DNA from: Calliopsis andreniformis
Taxonomy: Eukaryota > Arthropoda > Insecta > Hymenoptera > Andrenidae
Assembly: GCF_051401765.1 (NCBI RefSeq)
Contig: NW_027480440.1
Coordinates: 2,542,001-2,606,000 of the forward strand
DNA length: 64,000 nt
Direction of reading: 5' to 3'
Of this stretch, positions 23,926 to 36,508 are shown piece after piece. A program made the position numbers and the translations under genes. Every line of letters starts with the position of its first letter. Position 1 is the stretch's first letter. Under the pieces are notes generated by a model that ran no database searches, was not told the origin of the DNA, and worked only from the letters and a program-made list of their open reading frames with translations.

Positions 23926-26253
23926 AGGACTGAGGCCTGAAGATTGAGGATTCAGGATTGAGGATCCAGGATTGAGGTTTGAGGACTAAGGATTGAGGAT
24001 AGAGGATTGAGGATTGAGGATTGAGGATTGAGGATTGAGGATTGAGGATTGAGGATTGAGGATTGAGGATTTAAGATTGAGGATTGGGTATTGAGGATTG
24101 AACATTGAGGATTGAGGATTGAGGATTGAGGATTGAGGATTGAGGATTGAGGATTGAAGATTGAGGACTGAAGATTGAATATTGATGGTTGAAGATTGAG
24201 GATTGGGGATTGAGGGTTATGGATTGAGGACGAGGACTGAGGGTTGAGTATTGATGTCTGAGGTCTGAGGATTGAGGATTGAGGATTGAGAATTGAGGAT
24301 TGAGGATTGAGGATTGAAGATTGAGGATTGGGTATTGAGGATTGAATAATGGGCATTGAGCATTGACGATTGAGGATTGAGGATTGAAGATTGAGGATTG
24401 AGTATTGAGGATTGAGAATTGAGGATTGAGGATTGAAGATTGAGTATTGAGGATTGAAGATTGAGGATTGAGGATTGAGGATTGAGGATTGAGGATTGAG
24501 GACTGAAGATTGAATATTGATGATTGAAGATTGAGGATTGGGGTTTGAGGGATGTGGATTGGGGACCAGGACTGAGGGTTGAATATTGACGTTTGAGGTC
24601 TGAGGATTGAGGATTGAGGATTTAGAATTGAGGATTGAGGATTGAGGATTGAAGATTGAGGATTGGGTATGGAGGATTGAAGAATGAGGATTGAGGATTG
24701 CGGATTGAAGATTGAGGATTGAGGATTGAGGATTGAGGATTGAGGATTGAGGACTGAGGATTGAAGATTGAGGATTGAGGATTGAGGACTGAAGATTGAG
24801 TATTGACGATTGAAGATTGATGATTGAGGATTGAGGGTTATGGATTGAGGACGAGGACTGAGGGTTGAGTATTGATGTCTGAGGTCTGAGGATTGAGGAT
24901 CGAGGATTGAGAATTGAGGATTGAGGATTGAGGATTGAAGATTGAGGATTGGGTATTGAGGATTGAATAATGAGCATTGAGGATTGAGGATTAAGGATTG
25001 AGGATTGAAGATTGAGGATTGAGGATTGAGGTTTGAGTGTTGAAGATTGAGTATTGAGGATTGAAGATTCAGGATTGAGGACTGAGGATTGAGGATTGAG
25101 GATTGACGATTGAAGATTGAGGATTGGGTATTGAGGATTGAAGAATGAGGACTGAGGATTGAGGATTGAGGATTGAGGATTGAAGATTGGGTATTGAGGA
25201 TTGAAGATTGAGGATTGAGGATTGAGGATTGAGGATTGAGGATTGAGGATTGAGGATTGAGGACTGAGGATTGAAGATTGAGGATTGAGGATTGAGGATT
25301 AAAGGTTGAGGATTGAGGATTGAAGATTGAGGATTGATGATTGAGGATTGAGGATTGAGGATTGAGGATTGTGGACTGAATATTGAAGATTGAGGATTGA
25401 TGATTGTGGATTGAGTATTGAGGATTGAGGATTGAGTATTGGGGATTGCGGATTGAACATTGAGGATTGATGATTGAGGATTGAGGATTGAGGATTGTGG
25501 ATTGAGGATTGAGGATTGAGTATTGAAGATTGAGGATTGGGGATTGAGGATTGAGGATTGAGGATTGAGGATTGAGGATTGAGGATTGAGGATTGAGGAT
25601 TGAGGGTTGTGTATTGAGGACGAGGACTGAGGGTTGAGTATTGATGTTTGAGGTCTGAGGATTGAAGATTGAGGATTTGTGGTTGAGGATTGAAGAATGA
25701 GGATTGAGGATTGAGGATTGAGGATTGAGGATTGAAGATTGAGTATTGAGGATTGAAGATTGAGGATTGAGAATTGGGGATTGATGATTGAGGATTGAGT
25801 ATTGAGGATTGAGGATTGACAACTGATTGTTGAGGACTGATGGCTGAAGATTGAGGATTCAGGATTGAGGATTCAGAATTGAGGTTTGAGGACTGAGGAT
25901 TGAGGATTGAGGATTGAGGATTGAAGATTGAATATTGATGATCGAAGATTGAGGATTGAGGATTGAGGGTTGTGTATTGAGGACGAGGACTGAGGGTTGA
26001 GTATTGATGTTTGAGGTCTGAGGATTGAGGATTGAGGATTGAGAATAGAGGATTGAGGATTGAGGAATGAAGATTGAGGATTTGGTGTTGAGGATTGAAG
26101 AATGAGGATTGAGGATTGAGGATTGAGGATTGAGGATTGAGGATTGATGTTTGAGGTCTGAGGATTGAGGATAGAGGATTGAGAACTGAGGATTGAGGAT
26201 TGAGGATTGAGGATTGAGGATTGAGGATTCAGGATTGAGGATTCAGAATTGAG

Positions 26254-26296
26254 GATTCATAATTGTGGTTCGAGGACAGAGGATTGACTCTTGAGG
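26254..26296 (+). repeat. F element 9
   Basis: 5,375-bp counterpart of F element 7; 434 bp after the landmark at 25,820. Confidence 0.88.
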
Positions 26297-28375
26297 ATTG
26301 AGGATTGAGGATTGAGTATTGAGGATTGAGGATTGAGGATTTAAGATTGAGGATTGGGTATTGAGGATTGAACATTGAGGATTGAGGATTGAGGATTGAG
26401 TATTGAGGACTGAAGATTGAATATTGATGATTGAAGATTGAGGATTAGGGATTGAGGGATGTGGATTGGGGACCAGGACTGAGGGTTGAATATTGACGTT
26501 TGAGGTCTGAGGATTGAGGATTGAGGATTGAGAATTGAGGATTGAGGATTGAGGATTGAAGATTGAGGATTGGGTATTGAGGATTGAAGAATGAGGATTG
26601 AGGATTGAGGATTGAGGCCTGAGGATTGAGAATTGAGAACTGAGGATGAGGACTGAGCGCTGAGGGTTGAGGTTTGAGGAATGAGGATTGGGGGTTGAGG
26701 ATTGAGGATTGAGGATTGAGGATTGAGTACTGAAGATTGAGTATTGATGACTGAGGATTGAGGATTGAGGATTGAGGGTTATGGATTGAGGACGAGGACT
26801 GAGGGTTGAGTATTGATGTCTGAGGTCTGAGGATTGAGGATCGAGGATTGAGAATTGAGGATTGAGGACTGAGGATTGAAGATTGAGGATTGAGGATTGA
26901 GGACTGAAGATTGAGTATTGACGATTGAAGATTGATGATTGAGGATTGAGGGTTATGGATTGAGGACGAGGACTGAGGGTTGAGTATTGATGTCTGAGGT
27001 CTGAGGATTGAGGATCGAGGATTGAGAATTGAGGATTGAGGATTGAGGATTGAAGATTGAGGATTGGGTATTGAGGATTGAATAATGAGCATTGAGGATT
27101 GAGGATTAAGGATTGAGGATTGAAGATTGAGGATTGAGGATTGAGGTTTGAGGGTTGAAGATTGAGTATTGAGGATTGAAGATTCAGGATTGAGGACTGA
27201 GGATTGAGGATTGAGGATTGACGATTGAAGATTGAGGATTGGGTATTGAGGATTGAAGAATGAGGACTGAGGATTGAGGATTGAGCATTGAGGATTGAAG
27301 ATTGAGTATTGAGGATTGAAGATTGAGGATTGAGGATTGAGGATTGAGGATTGAGGATTGAGGATTGAGGATTGAGGATTGAGGACTGAGGATTGAAGAT
27401 TGAGGATTGAGGATTGAGGATTAAAGGTTGAGGATTGAGGATTGAAGATTGAGGATTGATGATTGAGGATTGAGGATTGAGGATTGAGGATTGAGGACTG
27501 AATATTGAAGATTGAGGATTGATGATTGTGGATTGAGTATTGAGGATTGAGGATTGAGTATTGGGGATTGCGGATTGAACATTGAGGATTGAGGATTGAG
27601 GATTGAGGATTGAGGATTGTGGATTGAGGATTGAGGATTGAGTATTGAAGATTGAGGATTGGGGATTGAGGATTGAGGATTGAGGATTGAGGATTGAGGA
27701 TTGAGGATTGAGGATTGAGGATTGAGGGTTGTGTATTGAGGACGAGGACTGAGGGTTGAGTATTGATGTTTGAGGTCTGAGGATTGAAGATTGAGGATTT
27801 GTGGTTGAGGATTGAAGAATGAGGATTGAGGATTGAGGATTGAGGATTGAGGATTGAAGATTGAGTATTGAGGATTGAAGATTGAGGATTGAGAATTGGG
27901 GATTGATGATTGAGGATTGAGTATTGAGGATTGAGGATTGACAACTGATTGTTGAGGACTGATGGCTGAAGATTGAGGATTCAGGATTGAGGATTCAGAA
28001 TTGAGGTTTGAGGACTGAGGATTGAGGATTGAGGATTGAGGATTGAAGATTGAATATTGATGATCGAAGATTGAGGATTGAGGATTGAGGGTTGTGTATT
28101 GAGGACGAGGACTGAGGGTTGAGTATTGATGTTTGAGGTCTGAGGATTGAGGATTGAGGATTGAGAATAGAGGATTGAGGATTGAGGAATGAAGATTGAA
28201 GATTTGGTGTTGTGGATTGAAGAATGAGGATTGAGGATTGAGGATTGAGGATTGAGGATTGAGGATTGATGTTTGAGGTCTGAGGATTGAGGATAGAGGA
28301 TTGAGAACTGAGGATTGAGGATTGAGGATTGAGGATTGAGGATTGAGTATTCAGGATTGAGGATTCAGAATTGAG

Positions 28376-28418
28376 GATTCATAATTGTGGTTCGAGGACA
28401 GAGGATTGACTCTTGAGG
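28376..28418 (+). repeat. F element 10
   Basis: 434 bp after the landmark at 27,942 and 784 bp before S element 4. Confidence 0.88.
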
Positions 28419-29159
28419 ATTGAGGATTGAGGATTGAGTATTGAGGATTGAGGATTGAGGATTTAAGATTGAGGATTGGGTATTGAGGATTGAACATTGA
28501 GGATTGAGGATTGAGGATTGAGGATTGAGGACTGAAGATTGAATATTGATGATTGAAGATTGAGGATTAGGGATTGAGGGATGTGGATTGGGGACCAGGA
28601 CTGAGGGTTGAATATTGACGTTTGAGGTCTGAGGATTGAGGATTGAGGATTGAGAATTGAGGATTGAGGATTGAGGATTGAAGATTGAGGATTGGGTATT
28701 GAGGATTGAAGAATGAGGATTGAGGATTGAGGATTGAGGCCTGAGGATTGAGAATTGAGAACTGAGGATGAGGACTGAGCGCTGAGGGTTGAGGTTTGAG
28801 GAATGAGGATTGGGGGTTGAGGATTGAGGATTGAGGATTGAGGATTGAGGATTGAGTACTGAAGATTGAGTATTGATGACTGAGGATTGAGGATTGAGGA
28901 TTGTGGATTGAGGGTTGAGGATTGAGGATTGAAGATTGAGTATTGAGGATTGAAGATTGAGGATTGAGTATTGAGGATCGAGGATTGAGAGTGAGGGCTG
29001 AGGATTGAGAGTGAGGGCTGTGGGTTGAGGGTTGAGGTTTGAGGATTTAGGACTGAGGATTGAGGATTGATGATTGAGTATTGAGGATTGAAGATTGAGG
29101 ATTGAGGATTGAGGACTGAGGATTGAGGATTGAGGATTGAGGATTGAAAATTGAGGACT

Positions 29160-29300
29160 GGGGACTGAGTGTTGATGGTTGAGTGATGAGAATTGGTGTT
29201 TGTGGATAGAGATTTAAAGATTGCAGATTGAGTATTGAGTATTGAGAACTGTGAATTGATGATATTCTATTGAGGATTGAGAATTGACAACTGATTGTTG
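29160..29300 (+). repeat. S element 4, subtype A
   Basis: 5,375 bp after S element 3, 784 bp after F at 28,376. Confidence 0.9.
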
Positions 29301-30692
29301 AGGACTGAGGCCTGAAGATTGAGGATTCAGGATTGAGGATCCAGGATTGAGGTTTGAGGACTAAGGATTGAGGATAGAGGATTGAGGATTGAGGATTGAG
29401 GATTGAGGATTGAGGATTGAGGATTGAGGATTGAGGATTGAGGATTTAAGATTGAGGATTGGGTATTGAGGATTGAACATTGAGGATTGAGGATTGAGGA
29501 TTGAGGATTGAGGATTGAGGATTGAGGATTGAAGATTGAGGACTGAAGATTGAATATTGATGGTTGAAGATTGAGGATTGGGGATTGAGGGTTATGGATT
29601 GAGGACGAGGACTGAGGGTTGAGTATTGATGTCTGAGGTCTGAGGATTGAGGATTGAGGATTGAGAATTGAGGATTGAGGATTGAGGATTGAAGATTGAG
29701 GATTGGGTATTGAGGATTGAATAATGGGCATTGAGCATTGACGATTGAGGATTGAGGATTGAAGATTGAGGATTGAGGATTGAGGTTTGAGAGTTGAAGA
29801 TTGAGTATTGAGGATTGAAGATTCAGGATTGAGGACTGAGGATTGAGGATTGAGGATTGACGATTGAAGATTGAGGATTGGGTATTGAGGATTGAAGAAT
29901 GAGGACTGAGGATTGAGGATTGAGGATTGAGGATTGTGGATTGAGGATTGAGGATTGAGTATTGAAGATTGAGGATTGGGGATTGAGGATTGAGGATTGA
30001 GGATTGAGGATTGAGGATTGAGGATTGAGGATTGAGGATTGAGGGTTGTGTATTGAGGACGAGGTCTGAGGGTTGAGTATTGATGTTTGAGGTCTGAGGA
30101 TTGAAGATTGAGGATTTGTGGTTGAGGATTGAAGAATGAGGATTGAGGATTGAGGATTGAGGATTGAGGATTGAAGATTGAGTATTGAGGATTGAAGATT
30201 GAGGATTGAGAATTGGGGATTGATGATTGAGGATTGAGTATTGAGGATTGAGGATTGACAACTGATTGTTGAGGACTGATGGCTGAAGATTGAGGATTCA
30301 GGATTGAGGATTCAGAATTGAGGTTTGAGGACTGAGGATTGAGGATTGAGGATTGAGGATTGAAGATTGAATATTGATGATCGAAGATTGAGGATTGAGG
30401 ATTGAGGGTTGTGTATTGAGGACGAGGACTGAGGGTTGAGTATTGATGTTTGAGGTCTGAGGATTGAGGATTGAGGATTGAGAATAGAGGATTGAGGATT
30501 GAGGAATGAAGATTGAAGATTTGGTGTTGTGGATTGAAGAATGAGGATTGAGGATTGAGGATTGAGGATTGAGGATTGAGGATTGATGTTTGAGGTCTGA
30601 GGATTGAGGATAGAGGATTGAGAACTGAGGATTGAGGATTGAGGATTGAGGATTGAGGATTGAGTATTCAGGATTGAGGATTCAGAATTGAG

Positions 30693-30735
30693 GATTCATA
30701 ATTGTGGTTCGAGGACAGAGGATTGACTCTTGAGG
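30693..30735 (+). repeat. F element 11
   Basis: 434 bp after the landmark at 30,259 and 784 bp before S element 5. Confidence 0.88.
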
Positions 30736-31476
30736 ATTGAGGATTGAGGATTGAGTATTGAGGATTGAGGATTGAGGATTTAAGATTGAGGATTGGGTAT
30801 TGAGGATTGAACATTGAGGATTGAGGATTGAGGATTGAGGATTGAGGACTGAAGATTGAATATTGATGATTGAAGATTGAGGATTAGGGATTGAGGGATG
30901 TGGATTGGGGACCAGGACTGAGGGTTGAATATTGACGTTTGAGGTCTGAGGATTGAGGATTGAGGATTGAGAATTGAGGATTGAGGATTGAGGATTGAAG
31001 ATTGAGGATTGGGTATTGAGGATTGAAGAATGAGGATTGAGGATTGAGGATTGAGGCCTGAGGATTGAGAATTGAGAACTGAGGATGAGGACTGAGCGCT
31101 GAGGGTTGAGGTTTGAGGAATGAGGATTGGGGGTTGAGGATTGAGGATTGAGGATTGAGGATTGAGGATTGAGTACTGAAGATTGAGTATTGATGACTGA
31201 GGATTGAGGATTGAGGATTGTGGATTGAGGGTTGAGGATTGAGGATTGAAGATTGAGTATTGAGGATTGAAGATTGAGGATTGAGTATTGAGGATCGAGG
31301 ATTGAGAGTGAGGGCTGAGGATTGAGAGTGAGGGCTGTGGGTTGAGGGTTGAGGTTTGAGGATTTAGGACTGAGGATTGAGGATTGATGATTGAGTATTG
31401 AGGATTGAAGATTGAGGATTGAGGATTGAGGACTGAGGATTGAGGATTGAGGATTGAGGATTGAAAATTGAGGACT

Positions 31477-31617
31477 GGGGACTGAGTGTTGATGGTTGAG
31501 TGATGAGAATTGGTGTTTGTGGATAGAGATTTAAAGATTGCAGATTGAGTATTGAGTATTGAGAACTGTGAATTGATGATATTCTATTGAGGATTGAGAA
31601 TTGACAACTGATTGTTG
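31477..31617 (+). repeat. S element 5, subtype A
   Basis: 2,317 bp after S element 4, 784 bp after F at 30,693. Last subtype A copy in domain A. Confidence 0.9.
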
Positions 31618-33537
31618 AGGACTGAGGCCTGAAGATTGAGGATTCAGGATTGAGGATCCAGGATTGAGGTTTGAGGACTAAGGATTGAGGATAGAGGATT
31701 GAGGATTGAGGATTGAGGATTGAGGATTGAGGATTGAGGATTGAGGATTGAGGATTGAGGATTTAAGATTGAGGATTGGGTATTGAGGATTGAAAATTGA
31801 GGATTGAGGATTGAGGATTGAGGATTGAGGATTGAGGATTGAGGATTGAAGATTGAGGACTGAAGATTGAATATTGATGGTTGAAGATTGAGGATTGGGG
31901 ATTGAGGGTTATGGATTGAGGACGAGGACTGAGGGTTGAGTATTGATGTCTGAGGTCTGAGGATTGAGGATTGAGGATTGAGAATTGAGGATTGAGGATT
32001 GAGGATTGAAGATTGAGGATTGGGTATTGAGGATTGAATAATGGGCATTGAGCATTGACGATTGAGGATTGAGGATTGAAGATTGAGGATTGAGGATTGA
32101 GGTTTGAGAGTTGAAGATTGAGTATTGAGGATTGAAGATTCAGGATTGAGGACTGAGGATTGAGGATTGAGGATTGACGATTGAAGATTGAGGATTGGGT
32201 ATTGAGGATTGAAGAATGAGGACTGAGGATTGAGGATTGAGGATTGAGGATCGAAGATTGAGTATTGAGGATTGAAGATTGAGGATTGAGGATTGAGTAT
32301 TGAGGATTGAGGATTGAGGATTGAGGATTGAGGATTGAGGACTGAGGATTGAAGATTGAGGATTGAGGATTGAGGATTAAAGGTTGAGCATTGAGGATTG
32401 AAGATTGAGGATTGATGATTGAGGATTGAGGATCGAGGATTGAGGATTGAGGACTGAATATTGAAGATTGAGGATTGATGATTGAGGATTGAGTATTGAG
32501 GATTGAGGATTGAGTATTGGGGATTGCGGATTGAACATTGAGGATTGAGGATTGAGGATTGAGGATTGAGGATTGTGGATTGAGGATTGAGGAATGAGTA
32601 TTGAAGATTGAGGATTGGGGATTGAGGATTGAGGATTGAGGATTGAGGATTGAGGATTGAGGATTGAGAATTGAGGATTGAAGATTGAGTATTGAGGATT
32701 GAAGATTTGCGGATTGAGGATTGAGGATTGAGGATTGAGGATTGAGGATTGAGGATTGAGGATTGAGGATTGAAGATTGAGGATTGAGGATTGAGGATTA
32801 AAGGTTGAGCATTGAGGATTGAAGATTGAGGATTGATGATTGAGGATTGAGGATTGAGGATTGAGGATTGAGGATTGAGTATTGAAGATTGAGGATTGAT
32901 GATTGAGGATGGAGGATTGAGGATTGAGGATTGAGTATTGGGGATTGAGGATTGAAGATTGAGGATTTGTTGTTGAGGATTGAAGAATGAGGATTGAGAA
33001 TTGAGGATTGAGGATTGAGGATTGAGGATTGAAGATTGAGTATTGAGGATTGAAGATTGAGGATTGAGAATTGGGGATTGATGATTGAAGATTGAGTATT
33101 GAGGATTGAGGATTGACAACTGATTGTTGAGGACTGATGGCTGAATATTGAGGATTCAGGATTGAGGATTCAGAATTGAGGTTTGAGGACTGAGGATTGA
33201 GGATTGAGGATTGAGGATTGAAGATTGAATGTTGATGATCGAAGATTGAGGATTGAGGATTGAGGGTTGTGTATTGAGGACGAGGACTGAAGGGTTGTGT
33301 ATTGATGTTTGAGGTCTGAGGATTGGGGATTGAGGATTGAGAATAGAGGATTGAGGATTGAGGAATGAAGATTGAGGATTTGGTGTTGAGGATTGAAGAA
33401 TGAGGATTGAGGATTGAGGATTGAGGATTGATGTTTGAGGTCTGAGGATTGAGGATAGAGGATTGAGAATTGAGGATTGAGGATTGAGGATTGAGGATCG
33501 AGGATTGAGGATTCAGGATTGAGGATTCAGAATTGAG

Positions 33538-33580
33538 GATTCATAATTGTGGTTCGAGGACAGAGGATTGACTCTTGAGG
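33538..33580 (+). repeat. F element 12
   Basis: Last standard F; 421 bp after the landmark at 33,117. Confidence 0.88.
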
Positions 33581-35482
33581 ATTGAGGATTGAGGATTGAG
33601 TATTGAGGATTGAGGATTGAGGATTTAAGATTGAGGATTGGGTATTGAGGATTGAACATTGAGGATTGAGGATTGAGGATAGAGGATTGAGGATTGAAGA
33701 TTGAATATTGATGATTGAAGGTTGAGGATTGAGGATTGAGGGTTGTGGATTCAGGACGAGGACTGAGGGTTGAGTATTGATGTTTGAGGTCTGAGGATTG
33801 AGGATAGATGATTGAGAATTGAGGATTGAGGATTGAGGATTGAAGATTGAGGATTGGGTATTGAGGATTGAAGAATGAGGACTGAGGATTGAGGATTGAG
33901 GATTGAGGATTGAAGATTGAGTATTGAGTGTTGAGGATTGAAGATTGAGGATTGAGGATTGAGGATTGAGGATTGAGGATTGAGGATTGAGGATTGAGGA
34001 TTGAGGATTGAGGATTGAAGATTGAGTATTGAGGATTGAAGATTGAGGATTGAGGATTGAGGATTGAGGCTTGAGGATTGAGGATTGAGGATTGAGGATT
34101 GAGGATTGAGGATTGAGGATTGAGGATTCAAGATTGAGTATTGAGGATTGAAGATTGAGGATTGAGGATTGAGGATTGAGGATTGAGGATTGAGGATTGA
34201 GGATTGAGGATTGAGGATTGAAGATTGAGGGTTGAGGATTGAGGATTAAAGGTTGAGCGTTGAGGATTGAAGATTGAGGATTGATGATTGAGGATTGAGG
34301 ATTGAGCATTGAGGATTGAGGATTGAGTATTGAAGATTGAGGATTGATGATTGAGGATGGAGGATTGAGAATTGAGGATTGAGTATTGGGGATTGCGGAT
34401 TGAAGATTGAGGATTTGTTGCTGAGGATTGAAGAATGAGGATTGAGGATTGAGGATTGAGGATTGAGGATTGAGGATTGAGGATTGTAGATTGAGTATTG
34501 AGGATTGAAGATTGAGGATTGAGGATTGGGTATTGAGGATTGAGGATTGAGGATTGAGTATTGAGGATTGACAACTGATTGTTGAGGACTGAGGGCTGAA
34601 ATTGAGGATTCAGGATTGAGGATTCAGAATTGAGGTTTGAGGACTGACGATTGAGGATTGAGGATTGAAGATTGAATATTGATGATCGAAGATTGAGGAT
34701 TGAGGATTGAGGGTTGTGTATTGAGGACGAGGACTGAGGGTTGAGTATTGATGTTTGAGGTCTGAGGATTGAGGATTGAGGATTGAGCATAGAGGATTGA
34801 GGATTGAGGAATGAAGATTGAGGATTTGGTGTTGAGGATTGAAGAATGAGGATTGAGGATTGAGTATTGGGGATTGAGGATTGAAGATTGAGGATTTGTT
34901 GTTGAGGATTGAAGAATGAGGATTGAGGATTGAGGATTGAGGATTGAGGATTGAAGATTGAGTATTGAGGATTGAAGATTGAGGATTGAGGATTGGGGAT
35001 TGAGGATTGAGGATTGAGGATTGAGGATTGAAGATTGAGTATTGATGATTGAAGATTGAGGATTGAGGATTGATCACTAAGTATTGAGGATTGAAGATTG
35101 AGGATTCAGGATTGAGGATTGAGGATTGAGGAATGAGGATTGAGGATTGAGGGTTGTGGATTGGGGACCAGGACTCAGGGTTGAATATTGATGTTTGAGG
35201 TCTGAGGATTGAGGATTGAGGATTGAGAATAGATGATTGAGGATTGAGGATTGAAGATTGAGGATTGGGTATTGAGGATTGAAGAATTAGGATTGAGGAT
35301 TGTGGATTGAGGCCTGAGGATTGAGAATTGAGAACTGAGGGTGAGGACTGAGGGCTGAGGGTTGAGGTTTGAGGAATGAGGACTAACGATTGAGGATTGA
35401 GGATTGAAGATTGAGTATTGAGGATGGAAGATTGTGGATTGAGGATTGAGGATTGAGGTTTGAGGATTGAAGATTGAGGATT

Positions 35483-35623
35483 GGGGACTGAGTTTTGAGG
35501 GCTGAGTGATGAGAATTGATGTTTGTGGATAGAGATTTGAAGATTGCAGATTGAGTATTGCGTATGGAAAACTCTGAACTGAGGATATTCTATTGACGAT
35601 TGAGGATTGACAACTGATTGTTG
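35483..35623 (+). repeat. S element 6, subtype B
   Basis: First subtype B copy. AAAGATT becomes GAAGATT, and the centre reads GCGTATG GAAAACT. It has private GAGTTTTGAG near the start and GACGATT after TTCTATT. Confidence 0.9.
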
Positions 35624-35828
35624 AGGACTGAGGGCTGAAGATTGAGGATTCAGTATTGAGGATTCAGGATTGTGGTTTGAGGACAGAGGATTGAGGATTG
35701 AGGATTGAGGATTGAGGATTGAGGATTGAGGATTGAGGATTGAAGATTGAGGATTGGGTATTGCGGATTGAATATTGAGGGTTGAGGATTGAGGATTGAG
35801 GATTCAGGAATGAGGATTCAGGATTGAG

Positions 35829-35871
35829 GATTCAGGATTGTGGTTCGAGGACAGAGGATTGAGGCTTGAGG
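35829..35871 (+). repeat. Variant F element (F-prime 1)
   Basis: Keeps TTGTGGTTCGAGGACAGAGG-type core wording but starts GATTCAGGATTG, not GATTCATAATTG, and ends GAGGCTTGAGG, not GACTCTTGAGG. It follows S element 6 by about 206 bp, a context not seen for standard F. Confidence 0.82.
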
Positions 35872-36119
35872 ATTGAGGATTGAGGATTGAGGATTGAGGA
35901 TTGAGGATTGAGGATCTAAGATTGAGGTTTGGGTATTGAGGATTGAACATTGAGGATTGAGGATTGAGGATTGAGTATTGAGTATTGGGGATTGCGGATT
36001 GAACATTGAGGATTGAGGATTGAGGATTGAGGATTGAGAATTGAGGATTGAGGATTGAGGACTGAAGATTGAGGATTGGGTATTGAGGATTGAAGAATGA
36101 GGATTGAGGATTGAGGATT

Positions 36120-36260
36120 GGGGACTGAGTGTTGAGGGCTGAGTGATGAGAATTGATGTTTGTGGATAGAGATTTGAAGATTGCAGATTGAGTATTGCGT
36201 ATGGAAAACTCTGAACTGAGGATATTCTATTGAGGATTGAGGATTGACAACTGATTGTTG
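36120..36260 (+). repeat. S element 7, subtype B
   Basis: 637 bp (91 heptamers) after S element 6 and almost the same in sequence, with GAGTGTTGAG in place of GAGTTTTGAG. Confidence 0.9.
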
Positions 36261-36465
36261 AGGACTGAGGGCTGAAGATTGAGGATTCAGTATTGAGGAT
36301 TCAGGATTGTGGTTTGAGGACAGAGGATTGAGGATTGAGGATTGAGGATTGAGGATTGAGGATTGAGGATTGAGGATTGATGATTGAGGATTGGGTATTG
36401 TGGATTGAATATTGAGGGTTGAGGATTGAGGATTGAGGATTCAGGATTGAGGATTCAGGATTGAG

Positions 36466-36508
36466 GATTCAGGATTGTGGTTCGAGGACAGAGGATTGAG
36501 GCTTGAGG
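36466..36508 (+). repeat. Variant F element (F-prime 2)
   Basis: Same variant as the copy at 35,829 and exactly 637 bp further on, matching the S element 6 to 7 distance. The S plus F-prime pair was therefore duplicated as one unit. Confidence 0.82.

Larger units (their letters stand above)
19560..24402. repeat. HOR copy, left member of the 5,375-bp offset pair
   Basis: Aligns with about 24,935-29,777. Landmarks at 20,445, 22,567 and 23,913 pair with 25,820, 27,942 and 29,288; F and G elements keep the same 5,375-bp offset. About 530 bp between the two blocks (24,402-24,935) is not part of the pair. Edges were judged by eye. Confidence 0.88.
15673..25172. repeat. Large HOR copy, right member of the 15,672-bp offset pair
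   Basis: Right member of the pair starting at position 1, in direct orientation. 15,672 is not a multiple of 7 (remainder 6), so the duplicated segment carries net register breaks rather than a whole number of heptamers. Just beyond this block the right member has 552 bp of array absent from the left member. Confidence 0.92.
24935..29777. repeat. HOR copy, right member of the 5,375-bp offset pair
   Basis: Partner of about 19,560-24,402. This extra copy is the main reason the second large HOR copy of domain A is longer than the first. Confidence 0.88.
27618..29934. repeat. Exact tandem duplication of 2,317 bp, left copy
   Basis: Aligns with 29,935-32,251. The landmark (27,942 and 30,259), F (28,376 and 30,693), G (28,736 and 31,053) and S (29,160 and 31,477) all keep an offset of 2,317, which is exactly 331 heptamers. 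The copies abut at about 29,935, as expected for a simple tandem duplication. Confidence 0.88.
29935..32251. repeat. Exact tandem duplication of 2,317 bp, right copy
   Basis: Right copy of the 2,317-bp tandem pair. It ends near 32,252, where a GATCGAAG string replaces the GATTGTGG found at the start of the copy. Confidence 0.88.
1..34900. repeat. Array domain A: F elements, S subtype A, largest HOR copies
   Basis: This domain is defined by what it carries: all twelve standard F elements, five S elements of subtype A, eleven of the eighteen G elements, and twelve CAACTGATTGTTG landmarks that lack an upstream S. It consists of two large related copies. The first runs from before position 1 to about 14 kb. 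The second runs from 15,673 to about 34.9 kb and is longer because of internal duplications of about 5.4 and 2.3 kb. The right edge is approximate and is set where F is replaced by a variant and S changes to subtype B. No gene is present. Confidence 0.85.

Noticed and set aside
31644..33119. 491-codon minus-strand frame
   Set aside because: Same cycle of I-L-N-P-Q-S-S; it crosses an S element and several HOR landmarks without any change in character.
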